Source: Perkinsus marinus ATCC 50983 (lineage: Eukaryota > Perkinsozoa > Perkinsida > Perkinsidae). Taken from it: DNA of 64,000 nucleotides. The stretch spans positions 156,332 through 220,331 of the forward strand of contig NW_003201384.1 of the NCBI RefSeq assembly GCF_000006405.1, written 5' to 3'. The position numbers were made by a program, and so were the translations under genes. Of the stretch, positions 20,881 through 33,043 are shown one piece after another (position 1 is the stretch's first letter; every line of letters begins with the position of its first letter). Below the pieces are notes generated by a model, which was not told the DNA's origin, ran no database searches, and saw nothing but the letters and a program-made list of their open reading frames with translations.

Positions 20881-23800
20881 GTAACTCCCATTGTAAACTA
20901 CGTTAAAAACCCTATTGTATGCTGTTGCAATATTATTAATATCTCCACCAATGGTGATGGTGACACACACGGGCTTGTGTTTGATACTACAATTGCCGTT
21001 TGCGTGCCAATAGGAAGGGACACTGCATTGCAGCCAGTCTCTGCTCTCACAGATATGACATCTTTAGCCTCCAATAGCATTTGTTAAGCACACAAGTCTC
21101 AGTATACGTACCCCCTTGGTTGTAGGTATGTCATAGTCAGTATCACTATCATTACGGTAATTACATCCCCACAATCCCCCAGTGAATAACTGTGATTTTG
21201 AGTACGAGTATTTCTGATATGCTCGAGCTAAAATGGCATTTCAGCTTGAGGGCTGCGAGCCGTTCCCCGCAACGAATAGTGAGCCAGCGAGATTCGCCCG
21301 TACGCACGCGAATGAGTACGAGATTCTAATGTGGGAGAGGCACAGAAGGCAAGTAAGCGCGCGCGATGGAAAGACAAAGGCAACACAAAAACACTTTTTT
21401 CACACCATGGTTACCATTGCCGCTACAAGCATCCATGTAGCTTGTCAGTGAAGTTTCCTGGAGAAGGGACAACGCCTGCCGACTCGATAGGGTCGGGGGG
21501 AAGCTTGTGACTGGAGCCTCTTGTGGTATCAGCAAAGAAGAGAGCAATTGGCTTAACATTGTGGTTATGCCATCCCCGAGATGGTAAGGGCGACCGTGGT
21601 TGTTGTGTGGGCGATTGTAGTAGGAGAGGTGGCCATTGTGTGGTTCTCTCTTCCTCTCATATAATCTTCGTCACCCGGTGAGGTATAGCTATAGAATAAT
21701 AATAGAATAATAATAATAGCTATAGCTATTATTATCAAGGAGTAACTCGACACACTTCATCTTCACCATACGCCGGCAGAACTCAGACAGCGGAGCTTGC
21801 GTGACTAACGTTCGTTACAAAACAACAGCAGCTGAATCGGCCGGGCTCATGAACAACCTCACTAGGATTTATATTCTAGGAAGATGAGTCTGATAATTAG
21901 TTTTGATATGTTTGATATCCCCGTAACCAGTGATTATCAACCACCGTCATTTATATCGAATGAAGTTCATACCATCAACGCGACACTTATCGTTGGATCC
22001 TGACGCAATAGAAATAGCCATGTGTGGTCTCTGACATGTGACAGCACGGCTGCGAAAGTCATAGCAGAAAGCCTACTGTACATCGCAAACCTCATAAGTT
22101 AGTCCTACGAGTGGTGGTTTACCACTGGTAAATCACCGCTCGTACGTACATCACCTACGAGTACGTAGGTGATGTACCTACGAGTACATCACCATACGTA
22201 CGTACTACGTAGGTACAGCCGCGAAATCTCGCGAAATCTCGCGAGAACGAGACCGAGAAAGAATAAGGCCGAGTCGTGCCCCTCATTATTCTCGAGAATT
22301 CTCATCTCGCCAAAATGACGGGGTATGCAAAAGACTCTTTGATTTTCGGGACGGTGGCACTGGGAATGCTAGTCGATGCCACGGAGGAGTCCTCATATAT
22401 ATCTGAGGTACTGAGGCTTTTCAGTACCTCACTGAGGCAACCTCAGGTACCCAAGGGATTCTCCGATATAGAATGCTTCCCCTCGCTATCTGCTGTTGAT
22501 CGCACTGGAGCTCCCCATTGGAATGAGTTGCCCTCAAGAGTCTTGAGTCAATACGGTGTCTGACTCGAGTACGGTACGTGCATTTCAAACATGGTGTCGT
22601 GGATTATCCACGAATTCTCCTTGAGCTATGATATCCACGGTGGATATCAAAGCTTGAGGAGAGCCTCAATTACGGTATTCTGTTGGATGCCCCGAAATGT
22701 CACTTGGGAAATGGCTCGTTGCTGGCAGCAACTTGCTGCTTCGCAGCTCTCCGGCAGTACGTAGGTCTACGAGCTCTTAGACGCTGATATGAAGTTCGGG
22801 ACTAGCAACTCCTCGGAGGTTAATCAATGCACAGATAGGACAAAGTTGATCGAGATCGCAGGAGCTTAGCTTATAGATAGAAAAACGTACACTCCGGATA
22901 TTGAGGAATTGCATCCGCAGTTTCTCATCCTTGTTGATCGAATCCGCACTATCGATTGGCCGAAGGATAAACATGGCTCAAGTTATTCGAGTCAAGTATG
23001 GGAGATGCTCCACTGTCGTCCTCGTTACATTGGTTTATACAAGGTTTGGACTTCGACCGGCGCGAGGAGCGAAATTTTATTCTGAATTTTCATCACCCCA
23101 TTTGTACTGCCTTTGTACGCTGTGCATCGCTTGAATGATCTTCTCACTATAGCTTTTCCTCGCGATGCTGAATACGTAGAGTGAAAGCAAGACAACGATT
23201 GCGCATGCGTGCAACAATGTTGCAGCAACATATACCTGATTCGCCTGCCGTCTTTGCCTACTTCGGTTGCGATAGCTCCGTCCTCCCCTCATCCCGCGCT
23301 CACATGTGGATCACACTAAGGCTTTACGCAGGTCACAGTGACCTGTGGGAAACCTCAGTGACCTGGTCACTGCATCAAGCTTATCAGAGGATCCTTCATC
23401 GTACACTATTCCCCTCCTGCGACTATGACATGGACCGCTCCGCAGCGGCGCTGGTATGCATAGACAACTCTTACGATAACTGGAACACGGGAGCACGCAT
23501 AGTAAGTTAGTAGTACTAACTTAGCACGCATGGCCCCCCTCGGAGGATTACCAACGAATCATCGGTTTGTTGTATCGGCAGTAGCCCTATTATAACTAGT
23601 ATCACCATCATATTCTTCTGATTAACACAGGTTACTCGTTATTTATCTAGAGATGATTTGTCCAGTTGGATAGCGTTATACTCCCAAGATCGACAAGTCG
23701 TAATTTCCGGTCGATGTGGAACAGCTCCACTGAAGTTATTTCCAGATCTTGAACTTTCTCATGCACTACCTCATTTCAATTAAGTTCGCGTGAAGCTGAG

Positions 23801-24027
23801 CGCCATTCACACGTGTAGTGAAGAACGAGTTTTACACTTCGCATTTCACGAACTCCGCAGGTTTTCGCGAAATCCCGCACACGTTTCACGCGAGATGGCG
23901 CTTTTCACTGGCGCTTCTTCGAGTAGTGTTACATCCATTTTCACTTTGCGTAATTCGTGTAGTACACAACAGCAACCTTTCGCTGCTCTCGAGTCAAAAG
24001 ACATGATAGGTTGTTCATCTAACATCC
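20881..24027. other. Gene-poor; short inverted repeats, no supported coding region
   Basis: Open frames at 21233-21451 and 22276-22563 have no recognisable feature. The second begins with a weakly hydrophobic stretch but no clear signal peptide. Palindromic clusters sit near 21700-21740 (TAATAATAGCTATAGCTATT), 22128-22215 (TACGTACATCACCTACG repeats) and 23325-23372 (AGGTCACAGTGACCT). A segment at 23790-23900 resembles a decayed family A element. Confidence 0.4.
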
Positions 24028-24204
24028 ATGCGTTTCGCCTCCCTGCTTCTCGCTGTTACCATCCTGGCTGCTTCTGGTTCCACCGACGGTGCTCCTCAAG
24101 ATGGTTCCCCTATAGGCCGCAAGCTTAACAACTTCGGCGATGAGTGTGCTACATGCGCCAAAGGGCGTTGCCGCTGTGGTCATAGCGGCTGCTGGTGTGA
24201 ATGA
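24028..24204 (+). CDS. Small secreted cysteine-rich peptide, 58 aa
   Basis: ATG to TGA gives 58 residues. MRFASLLLAVTILAASGS is a textbook signal peptide, with cleavage likely around residues 18-21. The mature peptide starts with a Gly/Pro/Gln-rich spacer and ends in a tight knot CATCAKGRCRCGHSGCWCE: six cysteines spaced C-x2-C-x4-C-x-C-x4-C-x-C, finishing one residue before the stop. The mature part is basic-to-neutral and small, like secreted antimicrobial, inhibitor or effector peptides. None of those families can be assigned from spacing alone. It stands alone in a gene-poor region with no intron. It is below the length most gene finders accept, so it may be unannotated. Chance is unlikely given the signal peptide and the cysteine density. 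Confidence 0.7.
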   Translation: MRFASLLLAVTILAASGSTDGAPQDGSPIGRKLNNFGDECATCAKGRCRCGHSGCWCE

Positions 24205-25716
24205 TAGTATGATGATCTTCCTATCCGATGATCCTAGCGGATCGGATAGGACCTATCCCATCCTCATTATCATGTACCAAGGTGTGGTATGTTGTGCAGG
24301 TGGAACTTCAAGGGTTATAACTTATGTATGCCTCAACTTTTCGTCTCTTCTACTGATATCGCTGGATTCCGGTCATAGTAGGTTGAACGTCTGATGATAC
24401 TTCCTATCTTAGAGATAGGAATATCATTATGCTTCCTCAACAATGCAAAGATCTACCGTGTATCGGAATTTATCGATCGGGTCGTAACAGAATCAACTAA
24501 TGGTTCTTGCATTATTCAGTCGTTAGCTTTCTCTTTCGTAGTCTAGATTATCAAACTTGCTTGAGGATTCTGAGATCACTTCTATGACTTGATAAGTTTG
24601 TGAAACATCCGATATACAATTTTGATCTGTGGCGTTATGAAGTTCGTATTTGAAAAACTGGTTACGTTTCGAGTATTTTACTTCAGAGGTTCTTACTTGG
24701 ATCTTAATTATCGGCATATTACATCACCATCTGTCCGATATGGATACTAGTCATAACGAAAAAGGCGATGTTGGGTTGCATTAGAGTCAATCGTAGTAAG
24801 TGTGAGTAATCTACTCACATCCTCCAAGGGGGGTTGACAGTCCAATCGACTGGCGCGAATGAGAAAAGTCATAGCGGCTCAAGGGTGAGCCAACCTGTGG
24901 GTGTATGAAATTGGGCACATTAATTGATATTGATCGACGCAGAATCTCCATGTACAACGTACGATCACAGCATGCTATATGACGATGCCTATCACGTGAT
25001 GCTCCGAGCACCATGCTCGGCATCATGTTCAAACGTGACGGTTGAGATAAACCGCCCCGTCTCAACAAACCGTGTCCATCTAGAAATGAAAGTAAATTAT
25101 AATGGTTAATAGCCGGGTGTACAGGTTTGTGATCACGGATAGAGGCAAACGAACACATAGAAAACCCTTATACACGTGGGATAGTAAGAGTACTTGTCAG
25201 TGACAAGTACTGGTACTCGTTCAAGGTTGGCCCGCTCAACCGTGACAAGTACAATGAGTAGTTAATCTCGTCTAGTAGAATAAGTCAGCGAATTGTTTCC
25301 GAATGTCTCGGGTTCAAATCTTTGTCGAGGTATATTCCGGAATTCATTTTTTGGAATTCTGTGAGTAGAATTCGAAAGTGCGTTGTTGGTGGCCGGACGC
25401 CACTGGCGGCCACCAGGTGGCCTCAGATTCGATCCCGGGGAACCCCATTTCTCACGTATTTTATTTGCCCAGTCTGGAATCCTTGCTGGAATCGATTTTA
25501 GAAATCGTGTCTACTGAACGCGAGTCGTAATTGATTCAGGAGGCGCTTCCGAGATCGATTTTCAACTTCCAAAATCGTGTTTACTGAACGCGACTTCCGG
25601 AATGATTCCAACAATCGATTCTGAGGATCGATTCCAGCATCGCACACAACGGCCAGTGCGAATCATCCACAACGAAGTTGATATAAAAATTGAAAAAAAC
25701 ATCAATTCATTCATAT
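24205..25716. other. No supported gene; diverged direct repeats
   Basis: Near 25490-25610 an approximately 80-bp segment with AATCGTGTCTACTGAACGCG repeats once with divergence. A B-box-like GGGTTCAAATC lies near 25312 and GATTCGATCCCGGGG near 25431. A hairpin around TACTTGTCAGTGACAAGTA sits at 25192-25210. Confidence 0.4.
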
Positions 25717-26869
25717 TCAAAAGTGTAGTGCTGCATAGAGTAGAGAAGAGCGGGTCCTAGCAGGCAGGTCCTCAGAAATGGTTGAAATCGAAAACCCGTA
25801 TAGGCCTCTATCTTCGACGAGGCAAGTCTTCTCAAGGACTTGCTTCTGCGACTGATAAGTGTAGTCCTCGAAATGGCCGTTCGAGAAAGGAAGTGCGCCC
25901 TTAGCAATCAGTTCAGCATAAGTACGGGGAGGTTGAAATTTGCCAGGTGAGTATCCCATAGCCTCTACCTGAAATATAACACCGTAGTTGAACGCGGACG
26001 CCCCTATAAGATCAGTATCAGCAACGGCCGATTCCCGCCTAAAGTAGTCCATGGCTTACTGATAGTTCGATTTTTGATGCTGGTACCCCGAGCGTGAGCA
26101 GACGCTGAACGGCTTGGCGAGCGAAATCCGCATCAACCATGTTATTCGATAAAAGTGTCGGATGTCCGAAGTGAATCGAAACGGTATCGAACAAGCGTCC
26201 CAGCCTGGCTGCCTCTACGTACTTCCACAGGGGTGAGTCCAAGGGCTCCGCCCCGAAACTGAGACAAACTATATCGCTTCGTGGATCAACCTTACGGACC
26301 AGCCGTTGCCTCTACACAAGCACACTCAGAACGGCGATTCTAAGAGCAGAAACGATGGGCGATTTTACTCACCCGATCGACGCTCTGACAGGCTTCCCAG
26401 ACCTGGTCTTGAGCTTACGGCTTATGATCCACCCAACTCTTTGCGCGATTTGCCAGAAGAACTGTTGACAGTTTCCTACCCAAACCCAGAACCTCACCTC
26501 CTCTACATTATATTGAGTGATATAAGACTGAATCTGAGATTCGAACGTAGCAAAGCTGAATATATCGGGGGAGCATTCATGATAAGGGTAGCTGTCTGTG
26601 CCCAACAAAAGGGCTGTACCAGTGCCGTATTTTCTGGCACAATCGGCAATTTCGTTGACCATTGTGACGTTGACGACCTCCGAGAAAACAGAACCATCGT
26701 TGACCAATGTGGTGCTCTCGAGGAGGAATTTACTAACACCCATGGAGAACATTTCACAAATAGTGTCGGTGGGAGCGAGCCACTCTTGACTGCTGATAGA
26801 CACCTCCCTTCTAGCAGAAGATGGAAGGGAGACGAGGAGGAGGACGATAATAGGAGAGCTGGCTAGCAT
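25717..26869 (-). CDS. Secreted protein resembling GH18 (chitinase-like) fold, possibly inactive
   Basis: Three exons join exactly in phase: 26869-26373, 26309-26060 and 25968-25717, giving 332 aa. The introns are 63 and 91 nt with GTGAGT and GTAAGC donors. The start MLASSPIIVLLLVSLPSSA is a clear signal peptide. LTLGVPASKIELSVS near residue 235 closely matches the GH18 strand before the substrate loop (LGVPASKLVLGLPFYG). RTYAELIAKG and the ending RGLYGFSISTISED fit the last barrel strands. The expected catalytic DxxDxDxE is absent; the segment at its place reads VEEVRFWVW, so it is likely non-hydrolytic, a lectin-like or effector protein. The GH18 assignment is inference from pattern; other TIM-barrel families are possible. 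Confidence 0.6.
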
Positions 26870-28584
26870 CTGAGAGATGTTTGCTCGAAACAATCACAAT
26901 GGATGCTATCGTGAGGCAATTCGATTAACCCCTGCGTAGAACAACAATAGAGCAATGTTATGTTACTAGGTCTATTGGAGTGGACTGTTCGGGAGCACCT
27001 CTGCCACACAATTCAATCACGTGAATGGTTATCACATATCGCGTGACACACAATTAGGGGTTAACAGTATTCAAGGACAGTCTCGTGAATCGCAGGGTCA
27101 CAGACTGCGATTTTGTCCGAAATCTGGGGAGAACTATCTTCTACGCGTGGTTAATGGAGTTGGATTCCAACATCGCAGTGCCACCGAACGAAGTGGTTTA
27201 TGCCATAAACTTCATGGTTCACGACGTGAACTTCGCGTGTACTGATGATGAGCTGATGAATTGTGGTAGGAGGATCTGACCGCTCCTGCTGGAAAGTCCG
27301 TTAGCTCAGCTAACAATCGATACAATGCAGCTATTTTTGCTGCATTGTATCGATTGTTTGCTATATGTAAATCGACTCCATCCGGCCATCGTCAGCTATC
27401 TTTTGCTGTTGTCCGACTGTGCGGCTCTGCCTGTGCGAAATAGACAGTATGGGCGGCGCGAGAGCCTCAACTGTAGCTTTTGTGTGCGTGCGTCAAAGGA
27501 TCGATTGCATTTAGAGTCTTTCGAGGGACTCTTTTTGAGCATTACTGTTTGCACCCCTGCCAACCTTGTCGACCGCAGCTAAGTATTATCTCACACCCGT
27601 ATCTACCTTTGGGATTGTGTTGCCAGAGTCACTAGCACCGACTGCCTATACAACTTTTCAAGGCCTACTTGGAGACTAGTAACTTCTATTTGGAGGGGTG
27701 GGCGAAATGAAACTGAAGATTCTCGTTTGATAACTGCGAAGCACAGTTCATCGCAGTCCCACCCACTTGTCGAGCTCGACAAGCCAGCCCTTGGGCCATG
27801 GAATGAGCTGTGATACCGCAAGGTCCCGATGGAGAGTGGAGCCATGATCTCTGCCATCAGCAGATCCACAATCATCCAACTCACCAAGGGACCTGCCTCA
27901 CCCAACAAGGGAACCAGATCATCACTGGCATGATGAGAGCCCAGTAATACACTACAGCTGAGATGAGGAACTCTTGGACGATGTAAATCTGTTTCTACTT
28001 TCTGCCAACACGGGAGAGCCATTGAGTTGAATCAACCTGTCTTCTACTGCTATCCGTCAGTTCTGCCAATCGGCGCTGCCGACTTTGCGATTCCGCCTCG
28101 CAATACACAACGTACGTTCCTCATGCCACTTTACGTGGCTAAGGCCTGCGTGCCCAACCTTTTCTCAGCCTGATGGTTCACCAGGCTTCCTTGCCCCCGG
28201 TGAACGCATGAGACGATATTACTGAGCGAAGCATGAACCGCGTTGTGATTCTTCCGAGTGAGGAAAATAGCTGAAAAAGCGTAACCGTTGTACTCATCCG
28301 CTACAACAGTCTAAGTTTCTATAGCTCATCCGCATCTCTCATACGGCCCATGTATCGAACCTTCCTACCGCGGGAGATCGAGCGTGTTGAACATCGGTAA
28401 ATCCAGCTACATGACGAGTAGATGACCAGTTGAAACTTTCAACTTTAGAGTGTCTTCCCGAGTTTTGTCAACCTGACTTGGTTGACGGAAATTGGTCAAA
28501 CCAACTCACTGAAATTCCAATAGAAACGTTCGAGCCAGTAATAGTTTCAAATGAATCATAAATCCAACACCGACACAACGGCAG
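26870..28584. other. No supported gene; a perfect 20-bp hairpin
   Basis: Frames at 27085-27279 (plus) and 28022-27603 (minus) are open, but neither has a motif or convincing splice boundaries. The hairpin is listed separately. Confidence 0.4.
27312..27358. repeat. Perfect 20-bp stem, 7-nt loop hairpin
   Basis: AACAATCGATACAATGCAGC (27312-27331) and its exact complement (27339-27358) flank TATTTTT. The perfect pairing and short loop resemble a small-RNA precursor or the core of a palindromic element. Confidence 0.8.
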
Positions 28585-29440
28585 TCACACGAGCCAACCA
28601 TCATCTCGATTCTCAATTTTATGCTGTTTGATCAATATATATGTCTTTAGCACTTCGGTAAGTCTGGAAGCTGAATCCAAATCAGCATTCTTGCACGGCC
28701 TCAAATCCAACTCCATCCCCGACTCGTAAGGTTCGCTGTCAGTTGCCCCACGACGAGAGAAATTTTTATACACCTACACAAGAGCAAAAACCTGTCGACT
28801 CTTCCCATCATTCGAAATTATAGTCTCCATTGACAACCGATTCCCAAATTTCGAATATCAACGAGTCATTGCTGCACCCAGTAGAGTGAGATTATGGCAT
28901 TCCTAGACGATGATCCTCCAGAACGAACACGCCCCAGAAGTGAGGCCCCAAGGCGTAGGAGCCCCCACACCGCAAGCTTGTACATAATAATAAATATTTT
29001 CAATATTTTCAGAGAATGACTTACTTGATAATTCTCGTCTGACTCGCCAACCGCGTGGTAATTATCGATTCGACAATCCACGACGTTCTCCAAGAACAAG
29101 TTCATGACAAATATCGCCACGTGCTTGCTGACTGCGGCATCATACAGAGTCGCCTTCCGAGCTCCGATGTCGAATTGAAGCACGACCCTCCCGAAAACTC
29201 GCAGTTCGAATCCTTTATCGTAATTCTTTGGGATGCACTCGATATTTTTCAGCACCTTCAACCAATACCCCGTTCTTCTGGCCATATCCTAACAACGACC
29301 ATAATCGATCAGGCGATCGATTATAGCAAGGCTGCTCACCTCGGGATACAACTTGTCTCTATATTCGAGATGGAAGTCCTTATCCATCGCTGGTCGAATC
29401 TGGAACAGACTATAATGCTGAAGCCGTGTGAATCAAAGAC
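28585..29440 (-). CDS. Unrecognised multi-exon gene
   Basis: Two frames join through a 51-nt GT-AG intron (29340-29290): RDKLYPE then DMARRTGYWLKVLKNIECIP, continuing as FELRVFGRVVLQFDIGARKA and KHVAIFVMNLFLENVVDCR. This reads as ordinary globular coding sequence. A further exon is likely near 28770-28640 (ATDSEPYESGMELDLRPCKN). I recognise no family. The 5' end and its relation to the RRM gene upstream are not determined. Confidence 0.45.
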
Positions 29441-29682
29441 GACGCAGTTGTTTACAATCATTCACTTCATCATATATACTCAATCGATTATCCGATCGAT
29501 TTGAAAAGATCAGCATTGCATTCATCGACTTCTAGTTTTTCTCCGGACTCCTAAATGAGGATTCACGATAAATCCGAGGAAAGCCGAGCATGAAAAGTTC
29601 AAAAACCAGCAGAATTGTTGGTTTGATATAAGCCAGCAGTTATTGCGTGTCGCAATACTTCCCCAAAAAGTCCAAGCGAACT

Positions 29683-30093
29683 CTAGCATCCTCGAGAGCC
29701 CACCTTAGCTGGATAGTTCATACCCTGAAAAGTCATTTTATTCTTGGTTGCCGCGACACATCGTTCACACTCATCGCGATTGGCGTATCTTATCCACCCA
29801 TATCCAGCTCCATACCCTCGATGACCCCATTTTCTCTTCACCTAATAATACACCACCCTCCACAATTATGAGTAATGATTTGATTCTATCACAGCCAATC
29901 AGAGCCGAAGGAGCCAATAGGAACAATACACAAGGATAATGTCATGTCTTCGGTTTTATATGCTGATGTAACGAATCAATCGTACTGTCCTTACCTTAGC
30001 CTCCTGCACTTCGCCGAATTTCGAGAATGCTTCCTTCAGGTCGTCTTCGCTGTAGCTACGCGGAAAGCCGTATACGAATAGTATCGTCGCCAT
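29683..30093 (-). CDS. Single-RRM RNA-binding protein, 85 aa
   Basis: Exon 1 (30093-29995, 33 codons) begins MATILFVYGFPRSYSEDDLK, where LFVYGF is the RNP2 strand, and ends GEVQEAK at a GTAAGG donor. Exon 2 (29841-29683) supplies GYGAGYGWIRYANRDECERC, an RNP1-type strand, and the last RRM elements, ending PAKVGSRGC. The two exons make one almost complete RRM and little else. The final residues could be part of an intron if the gene continues. Small lone-RRM proteins act in splicing, cap binding or organellar RNA editing; the sequence does not say which. Confidence 0.7.
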
Positions 30094-30439
30094 GTCGATC
30101 AAATGGTCATCCTGAAGATCGAAAGAGTTGCGCAGCGCTCCCGAGCAAATTGTCGGTTGCCATTCTCGTCACTCCTGACGCCGAGTAGCGAAACGATGAG
30201 GAAAGTGCCATTTCCTTGCGAAATTCACTCGAAATCGAAACCAAAATTTGACGCATTCGAGTGTCACTGTGATAATGACCATATTATACCAGTGACATTC
30301 GAACTGAGAGAAATGATCTGAATCATTCCAAAAATATTCAGCCAACAACTGTGCCAGCTCTTCGTGCGATCAGTTTACCAATAATCACCCTATGCAATAG
30401 GTCTACTCTCAACCACATCACCATCAAGACTAAGTTGCG

Positions 30440-31776
30440 TACACCGGGCCTATGAGAAGGCTTGCATAGATTATCGAGAATGTCAAACCACGAGTCAGCA
30501 GTCGTAGCTCTTCAAATTAGGTATGTTAATACATCACGGCGAAATTGTACTCTGCGGCCCACTGTACTATACGCATGCACATCAGGCTTCAATTCCCCAG
30601 CGATAAGCTCACCTTGTGAGGGCCCGGGAGTTCGTATGACTTGAACGACGGCCGAGGCGCTGACAAAAGCTACACTCACGCGACGCACAGTGGAGGATTT
30701 ACACTCACCTTCCCCATACTGCTTGAAACCATACCACTCCCCGGTGAATCTCCGCCAGTCAGGATGGTACTCTACCCTATTCCAATCCACAACGCCCTTA
30801 GAGCGAGTCTCCTCCTTTTTCCACTCCTGTCCCCATCCTTTCTGATGGTTCCTCCACTTCCCTTCTCCTTCATACGACTTGTTATAGTCATCCCATTGCC
30901 ACGCACCGTCACTCTTTTTCCAATCTGTCCAGTGCCCATAGTAATCGCCTCCACCGTCTTCATGTCGGCCACTATGAGGGGCCTCAGGGGTAACAACGTG
31001 TTGTTGTTGTTGAGAAGACCGACGACTTTCCCTGCTATCGGGTGTATCGTTTTTCTTCCGGGGCTGTCGGTCAAATACGAGCCACTGAGTCCCTCCACTC
31101 TGCAAGATTGAAAATAAGATAGCAACAATCTATGCACCACAAAATTTCACAGAAAATAAAAGAGAGAAATTCATAGACGCGTTGTGATGAATTATGACGG
31201 CGTTTCTCAAAGCCATGATATATTCACAAACTGACCACGTCGACTTTTTCACTCCCATTCGCCGGATCCATCAGCATCGTCGCTCCCAATCCACCAGAAC
31301 GAGTTAATTGCTATAACGAATATACCTTTTCCCCCTCCACTCACTTTGGGATCATCAGATGGTCGGATGAATGTCAGTGTGTCAAAGTTGGAGTTGAAGC
31401 ATCCTGAAAGACAACAATGCTCCCACATAAATTAACATCATTGCAGAAAACAGCCAATTTCAAGAGAGAGGTCTTCAGATAAGGACATCCCCCGCACGTC
31501 GGAGCCAACGAGGGAAAAACGATTATTGTACTGCGCATACCAGAGAAGACAGCAGAAAAAGGAAAAATTTTTTAAAATTTTCCGGGAAAAATAATTGACT
31601 TTACCTTCAGTGAGCTGCCATAGTACACCCTTCTCCTTCACAGCAGGTCGGAGATCCTCCAATGACACCAAGTCCGTATAGAAGTAGTTATTCATGTGCC
31701 GAGACTCAGGCCTGAGGGCGCATATCTTAGGTTCAACCACGATAGATACAAAACAGGTCCGATGGCGAACCAACAT
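30440..31776 (-). CDS. Tryptophan-rich low-complexity protein, unrecognised
   Basis: Likely exons are 31730-31605 (NNYFYTDLVSLEDLRPAVKE, ending at a GTAAAG donor), about 31404-31346 (CFNSNFDTLTFIRPSDDPK), about 31105-30715, and one or more 3' exons near 30660-30610. The third begins SGGTQWLVFDRQPRKKND and continues through QQQQ into a repeated Trp/Lys/Asp-rich stretch (YYGHWTDWKKSDGAWQWD), ending FTGEWYGFKQYGE at a GTGAGT donor. The N-terminal part is globular and the rest disordered. WLVFD recurs as WLVID in the neighbour to the right, suggesting tandem relatives. The start codon is not identified. Confidence 0.5.
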
Positions 31777-32325
31777 AATAAAACTACTCTTTCAGTATCA
31801 AGTAGCCAACATTCGCTGGGCTATCCTCTATTTGAACCGCCATAAATCTTCCTCTATCGTCTGCTAATGCATCCACCTGACAGGATTCCCATCCTCATTC
31901 GCCGTGACAGTCTCGACTACTGCGTGTCACACAGTAACAAGCTACTGTCAGCCACACTCGGTGAAGTAACGTTGCGATGGGCCCGTTAGAAATAGAATAG
32001 ATATATAATATATATGAAAGTATTAATATGGTCACAAATACATCATTACTGATGATGTATTTAATCATACAGTTTTTCTACGAGTAGCGATATGGAATTG
32101 TGAATACCACTACTAGTAGCCTATCATGTACATATATAACACAAATAGATTCATATTACAGCATAATATGAACTTACTATAGTATAGCATAGTCTATGCT
32201 GCACAGAGAGCGACAGTTCAAACCGTTATATGCTCCTAACAAGGATCCATAACCTCACAATGTCAGAATACTTCTGAGCCTATCACTATCCAGGACGAGC
32301 GAAGTAATACCATTCCCGAACGAAC

Positions 32326-32680
32326 TTAACCCACATTGAACCAGGCGGAATCATCAGGCGACCAACTCACCGGTTTGAAGCGGTACTTGATGACAGTAGT
32401 GGCGTTCCCTCGCATATACCACAAACCGTCCAACTTGGCAATCCACTTGAATACGCCCGATACCCATTCCTTCTTTATTCCACCAAGTGCATCCCCACGA
32501 GGGTCCACCGTCGCCGCCGCTTTCCCTGGTGTGGCCGTGAGAAGGTCCTCGAGGGAGACAGAGGAGGTTGGGGCCTGCGGAGTGGGCGGTTTGGTCTTCC
32601 CCAAATTGCCCAATATTTCGCTCGGTTTAACCGTATCTGTCACGGGAATATCAATAACGAGCCAATTCGATGAATTCTGA
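32326..32680 (-). CDS. C-terminal exon of a WLVID-containing protein
   Basis: After an acceptor CAAATCAG the frame reads NSSNWLVIDIPVTDT, then a Pro/Thr-rich linker, then GVFKWIAKLDGLWYMRGNAT and SWSPDDSAWFNVG before the stop. It shares the order of a WLV(F/I)D strand, a low-complexity linker and a Trp-rich tail with the gene at 30440-31776. Upstream exons are not resolved; the preceding intron contains a family C repeat. Confidence 0.45.
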
Positions 32681-32742
32681 TTTGAGATGATCGCGTAGTT
32701 CTACAGTGCATGCCATTTTGATACTATGCAAATGTCAAAAAT

Positions 32743-32905
32743 GTGCGTTTTCTATTCCGGGATTAATGATAGTGAACAACTTGTCGCTATCATAGTCTCG
32801 AAAGGTCACTTTTATCACATCACATGTTCATAGCAATGTTCACATTGTTTATACGATATAGTTTCAGATCGATTCTTATCCATCTCGGAAAATACCACGA
32901 ATTTC
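32743..32905 (+). repeat. Family C dispersed repeat
   Basis: Family C is about 160 bp and contains TTCTATTCCGGGATTA, GATAGTGAACAACTTGTC, GCTATCATAGTCTCGAAAGG and TTCACATTGTTTATACG. This is the longest copy. It lies between exons. Confidence 0.7.
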
Positions 32906-33043
32906 CTAAATTTGCATATCGGATCGACACATATTTAGATTATCAGAGACTAAGATCAAAATAAAATTTCCAAAAAAGATATTTTCGTTTATATTCCTGT
33001 ACAACTTCACCTTCAGAGCTAGAGAGTGACCAGCAACCGAATA

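Noticed and set aside
26039-26060. A frameshift in the secreted GH18-like gene
   Set aside because: A 91-nt GT-AG intron (26059-25969) restores the frame exactly and the full model sums to a whole number of codons, so no frameshift is needed.
29055-29504. A 149-residue plus-strand protein
   Set aside because: The minus strand over the same bases has phase-consistent splicing and continuous globular sequence; the plus frame has neither motif nor splice support.
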